A stretch of DNA of 64,000 bases from Allobosea sp. CS1GBMeth4 (GTDB lineage: Bacteria; Pseudomonadota; Alphaproteobacteria; Rhizobiales; Beijerinckiaceae), in contig NZ_FYAS01000004.1 in the NCBI RefSeq assembly GCF_900185715.1, forward strand, positions 17,461-81,460. The letters are read 5' to 3'. How positions within the stretch are numbered: position 1 is the first letter of the stretch; every line of letters begins with the position of its first letter. Shown here piece by piece: positions 9,107 through 16,118 of the stretch. The notes beneath the pieces were generated by a model. The model saw nothing but the letters and a program-made list of their open reading frames with translations, was not told the DNA's origin and ran no database searches. The translations under genes and the position numbers were made by a program.

Positions 9107-9538
9107 ATGCTTCGCTCTGCTTTCGTCGCCCTCGGCCTCGCCGTCGGCGTCTCCGCCGTTCTGGCCCAGGCCAATCCGATCGCCGAGCGGCGCGACACGA
9201 TGAAGGCCGTCGGCGCGGCGACACGCGAAGGCGCGGCGATGGCCAAGGGCGAAGCGCCGTTCGACGCCGCCAAGGCGCAGGCGGTGTTCAAGGCCTATGG
9301 CGACGCCGCCAAGAAGATGCCGGCGCTCTATCCGGACAGCGCCAAGACCGGCGGCGAGACCACGGCGGCGCCGAAGATCTGGGAGGACCAGGCCGGCTTC
9401 AAGGCCGCCTTCGCCAAGTTCGAGGCGGATGCCGCCAAGGGCGCGGCCGTGACCGATCTCGCCGGCTTCCGCACCGCCTTCGGCGACGCGACCAAGAATT
9501 GCGGCGGCTGCCACGAGGTCTATCGCATCAAGAAGTGA
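9107..9538 (+). CDS. Cytochrome c-prime / c556 family protein
   Basis: The 143-residue protein has a signal peptide (MLRSAFVALGLAVGVSAVLAQ) and a single C-terminal heme site NCGGCH at about residues 133-138, the arrangement of four-helix cytochromes c-prime and c556. The N-terminal RRDTMKAVG matches the segment that supplies the axial Met in c556, so the heme is probably six-coordinate and able to carry electrons. Its position between a molybdenum hydroxylase subunit and a diheme cytochrome suggests a periplasmic electron acceptor, an inference from context. It is 133 bases after the hydroxylase stop. Confidence 0.85.
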   Translation: MLRSAFVALGLAVGVSAVLAQANPIAERRDTMKAVGAATREGAAMAKGEAPFDAAKAQAVFKAYGDAAKKMPALYPDSAKTGGETTAAPKIWEDQAGFKAAFAKFEADAAKGAAVTDLAGFRTAFGDATKNCGGCHEVYRIKK

Positions 9539-9574
9539 CGGCGGATAAACGCCATCGGATTTGACCTGATCGAC

Positions 9575-9604
9575 GGAGCGGGCTTCCTTTCGAAGGCCCG
9601 CTCC
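9575..9604 (+). terminator. Hairpin after the cytochrome c556 gene
   Basis: Arms GGAGCGGGC and GCCCGCTCC, extended inward by TTC/GAA pairing, followed by TTCGTA. The T-tract is poor, so termination may be partial. It separates the single-heme and diheme cytochrome genes. Confidence 0.45.
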
Positions 9605-9674
9605 TTCGTATCGAGGTCGGTCGAGTCGCGCCGTGGCAGGCGCGCTGCTGCCGTGACAACAGGATGAGGAACCG

Positions 9675-10610
9675 ATGCGCCGCCTGCTGATCACGCTTCT
9701 GGTCTTCATCGCGCTCGGCGCCGCCGGCTTTTTCGTCCTCACCGATCCCCGGCTGGTCTCGCCCGGCCCGGAGATCGGCACGCTGCCGGCGCCGGACATC
9801 GAGAACGGCAAGCTGCTGTTCGCGGCGGGCGGCTGCGCCTCCTGCCATGCGACGCCGGGGCAGGACGACAAGACGCGGCTGGGCGGCGGGCTGGTGCTGG
9901 ATTCGCCCTTCGGCAAGTTCCATGCGCCGAACATCTCGCCGCATACGCGCGACGGCATCGGCAACTGGGGCACGGCCGATTTCATCCAGGCGATGACCGC
10001 CGGCGTCTCGCCCTCGGGCCAGCACTACTATCCGGCGTTTCCCTACACCTCCTACCGGCTGATGCCGGCGAAGGCCGTCGCGGATCTCCTGGCCTATATC
10101 CGCACGCTGCCATCGGTGGAGGGCAAGGCGCCGGCCCATGAACTCGCCTTCCCGTTCAACGTCCGGCGCCTCGTCGGCGGCTGGAAGCTGCTGTTCTTCG
10201 AGGGCGCGCCGTTCAAGCCCGATGCCGGCAGGAGCGAGGAATGGAATCGCGGTGCCTATCTGGTCAACGGACCGGGCCATTGCGCCGAGTGCCATTCCAG
10301 CCGCAACCGGTTCGGCGCGATCGTCCAGGCGACGCGCTTCGCCGGCGGGCCGGATCCCGAGGGCAAGGGCTGGGTGCCGAACATCACCCAGGCCGAGGAC
10401 GGGCTCGGCAAATGGTCGAAGGCCGAGATCGCCGAACTGCTGAAGACCGGCTTCACGCCGAGCTTCGACAGCGTCGGCGGCTCGATGGCGGCCGTGGTGC
10501 GCAACATCGCGCAATTGCCGGAGGCAGACCGCCTGGCAATGGCCGAGTACCTGAAATCGCTGCCCGCCGTGCAGGGGCCGCCGCGGCCACAGAAGGCGGC
10601 GGGCGGGTAG
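9675..10610 (+). CDS. Membrane-anchored diheme cytochrome c
   Basis: The 311-residue protein has an N-terminal hydrophobic anchor (MRRLLITLLVFIALGAAGFFVL) and two class I cytochrome c domains with CASCH near residue 54 and CAECH near residue 204. It resembles the cytochrome subunits that take electrons from membrane-associated alcohol, aldehyde or isoquinoline-type dehydrogenases (APNISPHTRDGIGNW in domain 1, PNITQAEDGLGKWS in domain 2). It probably passes electrons from a periplasmic or membrane-bound dehydrogenase to the oxidase. Its stop is only 4 bases from the convergent nuclease gene, so the lower-GC cassette was inserted tightly against it. Confidence 0.87.
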   Translation: MRRLLITLLVFIALGAAGFFVLTDPRLVSPGPEIGTLPAPDIENGKLLFAAGGCASCHATPGQDDKTRLGGGLVLDSPFGKFHAPNISPHTRDGIGNWGTADFIQAMTAGVSPSGQHYYPAFPYTSYRLMPAKAVADLLAYIRTLPSVEGKAPAHELAFPFNVRRLVGGWKLLFFEGAPFKPDAGRSEEWNRGAYLVNGPGHCAECHSSRNRFGAIVQATRFAGGPDPEGKGWVPNITQAEDGLGKWSKAEIAELLKTGFTPSFDSVGGSMAAVVRNIAQLPEADRLAMAEYLKSLPAVQGPPRPQKAAGG

Positions 10611-10614
10611 AGAG

Positions 10615-11271
10615 CTAGGCTGCGTTGGCTTCCAGTGTTTCCGAGATCGCGGACAGGACCAGTTGGACATCAGCCGGCGCAGGCTCGACATCAACATCCC
10701 CGTGCACGATCCTGTTGCGCAGATCGATTAGCGACCGCACACGCCGTTCGAGTTGCGGTTCGATGTAGCCGTTCATTGCAAGCGTTTGCAGGACTGTGCC
10801 CGGTGTAAGTGGCTTGTTGGCTGTTTCTGGTGCCTTGGAATGCAGAGCAGCCTCCAAAAGTGACCATGCCATCACGAACGCCGCCCGGTGCTGTCCCTGG
10901 CTCGTCATTTTGTTCACTTCATCAATCCGCGCGCGGAGCTTTGATGGCGATCCCGGTCGGATCGCTATGCGTTGCACTTGGCTCGCGCCCATGAAAACAA
11001 CGTCGAAACGCCAATCAGGGTGGCCGTCGAAAAGTTTGCGAATCCGCTGAAGAGACTCTTGTATCGTGGTCGAGTTTTGGCTCTTCACCTCGATAGCGAC
11101 GTTCACCCCTGGCTTTTGAGCAATTGCATCTGGCCTATATGAACCCAAGAAGGCCGGAAGATCATTCGATGCTGGATGGATTTTGAAACTGAAACCCTGC
11201 TGCTCGTACCGCGAGCGCAAGCTTTCGAGAAACTCCGATTCTTGTAACGAAGCTTGAGCATGCGCCGCCAT
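10615..11271 (-). CDS. PD-(D/E)XK nuclease-like and HEPN-like two-domain protein
   Basis: A 218-residue protein. Residues about 10-105 look like a restriction-endonuclease fold: a helix, then RPDAIA with D48, and after 12 residues the strand VAIEVKS with E61 and K63, which is the PD-(D/E)XK catalytic pattern (resembling the archaeal Holliday junction resolvase-like REase group). Residues about 125-215 are helical and hold WSLLEAALH followed by LIDLRNRIVHGD, with R185-N-x3-H190, the Rx4-6H signature of HEPN RNase domains. No signal peptide. Its ATG overlaps the stop of the RusA-like gene by one base, so the two are coupled. Base composition is clearly lower in GC than the flanks, suggesting transfer. 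A nuclease role in defence or genome maintenance is inference; the two motifs are what I see. Confidence 0.6.
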   Translation of the reverse strand: MAAHAQASLQESEFLESLRSRYEQQGFSFKIHPASNDLPAFLGSYRPDAIAQKPGVNVAIEVKSQNSTTIQESLQRIRKLFDGHPDWRFDVVFMGASQVQRIAIRPGSPSKLRARIDEVNKMTSQGQHRAAFVMAWSLLEAALHSKAPETANKPLTPGTVLQTLAMNGYIEPQLERRVRSLIDLRNRIVHGDVDVEPAPADVQLVLSAISETLEANAA

Positions 11272-11699
11272 CAGAGCTTCCTCCAGGTCAAATCGTCGTC
11301 CACCCGAATGTAGACAACGGGGGCTGCCTTATCCAAGGCCGCTGCCAGTTGATCGGTTGGACTTGCAAAGGCTCGATCGATTTCCGGCTCGAATTTTTGA
11401 GAGACGACACGTTCGACCACGCTGTCGTCGAGATAGGCGACGCCTATGAGTGCATCCATTATCGGCTTTATGATGTTATCGATGTCGCCTTCCATCGGGG
11501 CATTCGCAAAGTAGTAAATCGTAAGCGCGAGTGCTCGCTCATCCAGAAATCCGACCTCATCGGTTTCTTGCCGTCGTCGACGGGCCGCTTCGGAAACTAT
11601 AGTTCTCCAACGAGCTTTCGATCCGGCGCTGGCTCCAAGCGAGATCGGGGTGCCTTCGACGAAGAACTCGAGTGGGAAGAGCACAACTTGCTCCGGCAT
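11271..11699 (-). CDS. RusA-family Holliday junction resolvase-like endonuclease
   Basis: The 142-residue protein has the RusA active-site pattern: GDIDNIIKPIMDAL with D72, D74 and K78, then YLDDSVVERVVSQK with D91/D92 and K102. These match the spacing of the acidic and lysine residues required in E. coli RusA (D70, D72, K76, D91). RusA enzymes resolve four-way DNA junctions and are usually phage-borne, yet no phage gene is nearby. It is the first gene of a two-gene unit with the downstream PD-(D/E)XK-HEPN protein (one-base overlap). Lower GC than the neighbours. The start at 11699 gives the normal family length. Confidence 0.75.
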   Translation of the reverse strand: MPEQVVLFPLEFFVEGTPISLGASAGSKARWRTIVSEAARRRRQETDEVGFLDERALALTIYYFANAPMEGDIDNIIKPIMDALIGVAYLDDSVVERVVSQKFEPEIDRAFASPTDQLAAALDKAAPVVYIRVDDDLTWRKL

Positions 11700-11733
11700 T
11701 CGCGTTATTCCGAGAGGCGCTCGAAGGCTCCCT

Positions 11734-12381
11734 TTAATCCATCACCGCCGCCTTGAGGATGCAGACCATCAGCGCCGTTCCCGGCTGGTCGCCGACGCAG
11801 CGGACGACGTGCTGCCGGTCGCAGCGATAGCGCAGGGTCTCGCCGGCCCTGGCGCGCTGGGTGATGCCGCCGACCTCGACCTCGAACTCGCCCGAACTGA
11901 CCGAGAGCGATTCGATCGAGCCGCGCTGGTGGCCCTCCGAATCGAGCTCGCCGCCGGGCTCGGCGCTGACCTCGTACCATTGCAGCCATTCGACGGTCTT
12001 GATCCAGCCGATGATGGCGAGCCGCAGCTTGCCGTCCTCGGAGACCAGGATCGGCGTGTCGGACCGGGCGATCTTCTCGATGAAGGCCTCTTCCTCATTG
12101 GTCGAGAGCACGCGCTCGATCGAGACGTCGAGCGCCTGGGACAGCCGCCAGATCGTCGCCAGTGTCGGGTTGGTCTCGTTGCGCTCGATCTGGCTGATGA
12201 TCGACTTGGCGACGCCGGACTGCTCCGCGAGCTCGGAAAGCGACAGGTTGTAGGCCTTGCGCAGCCGCTGGATCGTCTTGCCGAGCTGGCCCGAAATCAC
12301 CTGCGCGCCGGATTCCAGCTCGCGGCCGCCACGTTCCCTGGTTTCGATGCCCATTGCGCTCTGCCTGTCGTCGCCCGCCAT
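11734..12381 (-). CDS. XRE-family regulator with C-terminal cupin domain
   Basis: The 215-residue protein has an N-terminal helix-turn-helix (IQRLRKAYNLSLSELAEQSGVAK then SIISQIERNETNPTLATIWRLSQAL) and a C-terminal cupin (ESLSVSSGEFEVEVGG, RAGETLRYRCDRQH). Proteins of this plan are DNA-binding regulators that sense a small molecule in the cupin pocket. A second start at 12354 (MGIETRERG) is possible. A perfect inverted repeat 25 bases upstream is a probable operator for autoregulation, and the DMT exporter lies upstream on the same strand, making it a candidate target or cotranscribed partner. Confidence 0.88.
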   Translation of the reverse strand: MAGDDRQSAMGIETRERGGRELESGAQVISGQLGKTIQRLRKAYNLSLSELAEQSGVAKSIISQIERNETNPTLATIWRLSQALDVSIERVLSTNEEEAFIEKIARSDTPILVSEDGKLRLAIIGWIKTVEWLQWYEVSAEPGGELDSEGHQRGSIESLSVSSGEFEVEVGGITQRARAGETLRYRCDRQHVVRCVGDQPGTALMVCILKAAVMD

Positions 12382-12405
12382 CCGTTTGGGAAAGAGAACG
12401 ATTGT

Positions 12406-12421
12406 TTGTCCTAGCGGACAA
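12406..12421. promoter_or_regulatory. Probable operator of the XRE-cupin regulator
   Basis: Perfect inverted repeat TTGTCC-TAGC-GGACAA in an AT-richer patch, centred 32 bases before the regulator start. Symmetric sites with TTGTCC-type arms are common for XRE-cupin proteins. Autoregulation is inferred from position. Confidence 0.55.
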
Positions 12422-12457
12422 TGCCTCGGATCGTTTCAAGCGGCAAGTCGAGGGGCC

Positions 12458-13405
12458 TCAGACCGAGCGGGACGGGCCGGCTTCGCGCGTCTCCTTCTTG
12501 AGCAGGCCGAGCTGCTGCTCGCGCAGGATCACATAGATGCCGGAGGCGATCACGATCAGCGAGCCGAGGATCACGGCCAGGACCGGCCATTCGCCGAAGA
12601 CGAACCAGCCGAGCGCCGTCGCCCAGATCATCGTCGAGTATTCGAAAGGGGCGATCAGCGAGGCGTCGCCATAGCGATAGGCCTGGACCAGCAGGATCTG
12701 GCCGAGGCCGCCGAGGATGCCGATCACGACGAGCAGCGCGAAATCCGTCCAGTCCGGGGTGGTCCAGCCGAGCGCGAGCGTGAGCAGGCCGAGCAGCGAG
12801 GTCAGCGACATGAAGTAGAAGACGATGGCGCCGGTCTTCTCGGTCTGCGTCAGCAGCCGGACCTCGATCGAGGCGAAGGCGGAGCAGAAGGCGCCGCCGA
12901 GCGCCAGCAGCGCCCCGATGGCCGGGCCGCCCGAGAGCCCGTGCCCGAAGCTCTGAGCGCCCATATGCGGGGAGAGCATCAGCAGCACGCCGAGGAAGCC
13001 GACGGCGACGGCGGTCCAGCGATAGATGCGCACGCGTTCCTTCAGGATGAGCGCCGCCAGCACCACGACGATCAGCGGCGCGGCGTAGCCGATCGCCACC
13101 GCGTCGGAGAGCGGCAGCAGATGCAGCGCGGCGAAGCCGAGGAACATGCCGGTCGAGCCGATGACGCCGCGCTTGAGATGGCCACGCAGATTGCTGGTCT
13201 TGAGCGCGGCCGGGAACTCGCGGCGCCAGGCCAGCCAGGCGATCAGCGGGATCAGCGCGAAGAAGGAGCGGAAGAAGACGAGCTCGCCGGTCGGGTAGCG
13301 CGAGGCCAGCGTCTTGATGCCGGCCGACATCAGCGTGAACGACAGGGCCGAAAGCAGCTTGAGGCTGATGCCGAGGAGCGGTGACAAGGGGAAAAGGTCG
13401 GGCAC
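12458..13405 (-). CDS. DMT-superfamily transporter with two EamA domains
   Basis: The 315-residue protein has ten hydrophobic segments in two EamA repeats (first from LGISLKLLSALSFTLMSAGIK, second from about residue 160, GALLALGGAFCSAFASIEV). The motif FFRSFFALIPL after the first helix and ALHLLPLSDAVAIGYAAPLIV are typical of S-adenosylmethionine/drug exporter-like DMT proteins. The start is uncertain: a GTG at 13405 leaves a short tail before the first membrane segment and places a palindrome just upstream; a TTG at 13525 would add 40 Arg/Pro-rich residues unlike the family. Substrate unknown. Confidence 0.82.
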   Translation of the reverse strand: MPDLFPLSPLLGISLKLLSALSFTLMSAGIKTLASRYPTGELVFFRSFFALIPLIAWLAWRREFPAALKTSNLRGHLKRGVIGSTGMFLGFAALHLLPLSDAVAIGYAAPLIVVVLAALILKERVRIYRWTAVAVGFLGVLLMLSPHMGAQSFGHGLSGGPAIGALLALGGAFCSAFASIEVRLLTQTEKTGAIVFYFMSLTSLLGLLTLALGWTTPDWTDFALLVVIGILGGLGQILLVQAYRYGDASLIAPFEYSTMIWATALGWFVFGEWPVLAVILGSLIVIASGIYVILREQQLGLLKKETREAGPSRSV

Positions 13406-13414
13406 GAGGAGTGG

Positions 13415-13432
13415 AAGTCTTGTGCAAGACTT
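13415..13432. promoter_or_regulatory. Operator-like palindrome before the DMT exporter
   Basis: Perfect 8-base arms AAGTCTTG and CAAGACTT around TG, ending 9 bases from the proposed GTG start. The placement is suitable for a repressor site over the ribosome-binding or start region. It differs from the TTGTCC operator downstream, so a different regulator is likely. Confidence 0.4.
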
Positions 13433-13521
13433 GTGTCCCTTAGACCACGGGCATGGAGCCGTTCCAAGCGTCGATCTTGCAGGACGGACAGGCAGCCGGC
13501 GGGACGCGATGGCGGTGCCGA

Positions 13522-14001
13522 TCAAGCGAGGTGGAATTCGAGGATCTCGTCGCCATGATCGTCGAAGCTGCCGGTCGGGCGCCAGCCCAGGTGCCGGTAG
13601 AAGCCGTGGGACCGCATGGTGGGGTCTGGCGAGCAGCCGAGGAACAATCTGGCGAAGCCGAGCTCCCTGAACTCGTCAGCGACCAGGCCGAGCAACGTCT
13701 TGCCGACGCCCTGGTCCTCATGGTCCGGCAGGAGCGCGAGCACGGCGATCTCGCCGGTACGCCGCTCGCCGAAGCAATAGCCGACGATCTCGCCACCGAC
13801 GGTGGCGACATGACCCGGCAGGCTGCCATCGGCGATGGCCGAGCGCCAGCTTTCCAGCGTGATGCCGCGCGCAGCCAGTCGCTCGACCGAGACGGCGTTC
13901 TCTCGTGTCCTGCCGCGCAGCAGGAGGCAGGCCGGCGTGTCGTCGGGAACGGCGCGCCGGTAGGCGATGCTCATGGTCGGCGGCGTCTTCTCGGCGCTCA
14001 T
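13522..14001 (-). CDS. GNAT-family N-acetyltransferase
   Basis: The 159-residue protein shows the GNAT core: a beta strand with EIVGYCFGER, then EIAVLALLPDHEDQGVGKTLLGLVADEF, which contains the acetyl-CoA pyrophosphate-binding Q/RxxGxG/A motif (DQGVGKTLL), and a C-terminal GFYRHLGWRPTG motif. The reaction is acetyl transfer from acetyl-CoA to an amine; the substrate is unknown. Starts at 14040, 14001 and 13974 are all possible; 14001 (MSAEKTPP) is a compromise. It lies upstream of the DMT exporter on the same strand. Confidence 0.75.
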   Translation of the reverse strand: MSAEKTPPTMSIAYRRAVPDDTPACLLLRGRTRENAVSVERLAARGITLESWRSAIADGSLPGHVATVGGEIVGYCFGERRTGEIAVLALLPDHEDQGVGKTLLGLVADEFRELGFARLFLGCSPDPTMRSHGFYRHLGWRPTGSFDDHGDEILEFHLA

Positions 14002-14036
14002 GTCGAGGGCGCTTTCCTGCAAGCAAGGCCCGGGAC

Positions 14037-14103
14037 CCATTCCGGAACCTTTCCGATAGAGGTTTCAGGAATGGATCCCGGATCTCCGCTTCGCTTCGTC
14101 CGC
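14037..14103. repeat. Small imperfect palindrome in the GNAT-SDR gap
   Basis: The pair CCATTCC (14037-14043) and GGAATGG (14068-14074) bracket GAACCT/AGGTT, followed by ATCCCGGATCTCCGCTTCG. The latter half resembles a short dispersed repeat often met in this bacterial order; with only one clear copy in the window this is a weak call. Confidence 0.3.
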
Positions 14104-14156
14104 GATGACAGACAGGCGCGACCTTCCAGCGGGGGAGGAGCTGATCCTCCGCTGTC

Positions 14157-14936
14157 TCAGAAATTCGCCCGGAACGAGCCGCCGTCGATCAGGAAGTTCT
14201 GGCCGGTGATGTAGCCGGCATGGGCGCTGGCGATGAAGGCGCAGAGCTTGCCGAACTCGTCGGGCGTGCCGAGACGGCCGGCCGGGACGGCAGCGAGCCG
14301 CCGCTTCGTCGCTTCCTCGATGCTGATGCCCTGCATCTCGGCGACCTTGTTGGTCGCAGTCTTGATCCTGTCCGTGTCGAACACGCCCGGCAGGATGTTG
14401 TTGATGGTGACGTTGGCATGGGCGATCTCGCGCGCCACGCCGGCGAGGAAGGCGGTGAGGCCGGCGCGGGCGGCCGAGGAGACGTCGAGCCCGGTCAGCG
14501 GCGTGAGCACGCTCGCCGAGGTGATGTTGACGATGCGGCCGAAGCGCCGCTCGATCATGCCGTCGACGACGCGCTGCACCAGCTCGAGCGGGGTCGCCAT
14601 GTTCTGCGCGACGCCTTCGAGCAGGGCCTCGCGCGTCACCTCGCGGAAGGGCTTGGGCGGGGGGCCGCCATTGTTGTTGACGAGGATGTCCGGATTCGGC
14701 GCGGCCGCGAGCAGCGCGTCCTGGCCGGCCCTGGTCGAGACGTCGGCGACGACCGCGACGACGTTCGCGCCGGTGCTGGCGCGGATCGCGCTCGCGGTCT
14801 CCTCGAGCGTCTTGGCGTCGCGGCCGTTGACGACGACCGCGCAGCCGGCCTCGGCCAGCGCCTGCGCGCAGCCGCGGCCCAGCCCCTTGCTCGAGGCGCA
14901 AACGATGGCCGTGCGGCCGGCGATACCCAGATCCAT
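14157..14936 (-). CDS. SDR-family protein with substituted catalytic Tyr and Lys
   Basis: The 259-residue protein has the SDR fold: cofactor motif CASSKGLG (residues 13-20), DILVNNNGG (83-91), NITSAS with the catalytic Ser near 140, PGVFDTD, and the C-terminal YITGQNFLIDGG. Where classical SDRs have YxxxK, it reads DVSSAARAGL, with Ser at about 153 and Arg at about 157. The classical hydride-transfer triad is therefore incomplete. Similar FabG-like SDRs with an AARAGL segment exist in proteobacteria, so this is probably a divergent subfamily rather than a recent loss. Monocistronic. Substrate unknown. Confidence 0.83.
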   Translation of the reverse strand: MDLGIAGRTAIVCASSKGLGRGCAQALAEAGCAVVVNGRDAKTLEETASAIRASTGANVVAVVADVSTRAGQDALLAAAPNPDILVNNNGGPPPKPFREVTREALLEGVAQNMATPLELVQRVVDGMIERRFGRIVNITSASVLTPLTGLDVSSAARAGLTAFLAGVAREIAHANVTINNILPGVFDTDRIKTATNKVAEMQGISIEEATKRRLAAVPAGRLGTPDEFGKLCAFIASAHAGYITGQNFLIDGGSFRANF

Positions 14937-15170
14937 TGTCGTCTCCCGGAAAGGTCAGTTCCTGTGCGCGCAGGCAAAGCACGGTTTTCCCGCCGCGTCA
15001 TCAAAGCGTAGTGCAAATCAGACACACGCCGGTGAGCCCGCTCCGGTCAGCTTGTCCGCAAGCAGACCGGAAAAGCGGTCTCAAACATGGGATGAGAGAC
15101 GGATTCACCGCCGGATTGGTCCAATCCGAGCGGATCCGGCTCTCGCATCACACTGGATGGACCAGCGAGC

Positions 15171-16118
15171 ATGAGCGACGACAGCGACGCCAGGCAGGTT
15201 CGCAGCATCTTCATCTCCGACCTGCATCTCGGCACGCGCGGGGCGCAGGCGGACCTCGTGCTGGAGTTCCTGCGCGCCTATGACGCTCCGACCATCTACC
15301 TGGTCGGCGACATCATCGACGGCTGGCGGCTGAAGAGCGGCTGGTACTTCCCGCAGACGCATAACGACGTGGTGCAGAAGCTGCTGCGCAAGGTCCGCAA
15401 GGGCTCGAAGCTGATCTACGTCACCGGCAACCACGACGATTTCCTGCGCGACTATACCGGCCTGCAGTTCGGCGGCATCACCGTGGTCGACGACGTCATC
15501 CACGAGACGGCCGACGGCAAGCGCATGCTGGTGATCCATGGCGACCTGTTCGACCTCGTGGTGCGCAACGCCAAATGGCTCGCCCTGCTCGGCGACTGGG
15601 CCTACACGATCGCGCTCGTGCTTAACCACGGCATCAACCGGGTCCGCCGCATCCTGCGCCTGCCACACTGGTCGCTCTCGGCCTGGGCCAAGCACAAGGT
15701 CAAGAACGCGGTGAACTATATCGGCGAGTTCGAGCAGTGCCTCGTCGACGAGGCGCGCCGGCACAGGGCCGACGGCGTGATCTGCGGGCATATCCACCAT
15801 GCGGCGCAGCGCGAGATCGCCGGGCTGGGCTACATCAACACCGGCGACTGGGTCGAAAGCTGCACCGCGGTGGTCGAGCATGATGACGGCCGCTTCGAGA
15901 TCGTGCGCTGGCCGCAGCACCGGCTGAAGGGCGGCAGGCCGGCCCTGCCGGCGCCAGCCGCGACACGTCCGGCGCCTGCACCGGGCCTGGTCGAGGCCGC
16001 CCGGGTCATGCTCTCCAAAAGTGGAAGCCATTCCTGGGGTGAGAGCGTGCCCCGGCATCTCGATCCGGCGCGAATTCTCGGCGTTCAGCCGGAGCCGGCC
16101 GAACGGAAGGCGCGCTGA
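15171..16118 (+). CDS. Metallophosphoesterase, UDP-2,3-diacylglucosamine diphosphatase-like
   Basis: The 315-residue protein has all calcineurin-type metal motifs in order: FISDLHLGT (Asp, His) near residue 14, VGDIIDGW, VTGNHDDF, VIHGDLFD and GHIHHAA. The DLVLEFLRAYDAPTIYLVGDIIDGWRL style matches the LpxH-related group found next to glycosyltransferases. The last 50 residues are Pro/Ala-rich and beyond the catalytic domain. Its stop overlaps the start of the glycosyltransferase by one base (TGATG), so both act together, plausibly in making a glycolipid. True lipid A function is uncertain because many relatives of this order use LpxI instead. Confidence 0.83.
   Translation: MSDDSDARQVRSIFISDLHLGTRGAQADLVLEFLRAYDAPTIYLVGDIIDGWRLKSGWYFPQTHNDVVQKLLRKVRKGSKLIYVTGNHDDFLRDYTGLQFGGITVVDDVIHETADGKRMLVIHGDLFDLVVRNAKWLALLGDWAYTIALVLNHGINRVRRILRLPHWSLSAWAKHKVKNAVNYIGEFEQCLVDEARRHRADGVICGHIHHAAQREIAGLGYINTGDWVESCTAVVEHDDGRFEIVRWPQHRLKGGRPALPAPAATRPAPAPGLVEAARVMLSKSGSHSWGESVPRHLDPARILGVQPEPAERKAR

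Noticed and set aside
10615..11699. Prophage fragment explanation for the RusA-like gene
   Set aside because: No integrase, capsid, tail, lysis or attachment site is visible nearby; kept open only as a remote origin.
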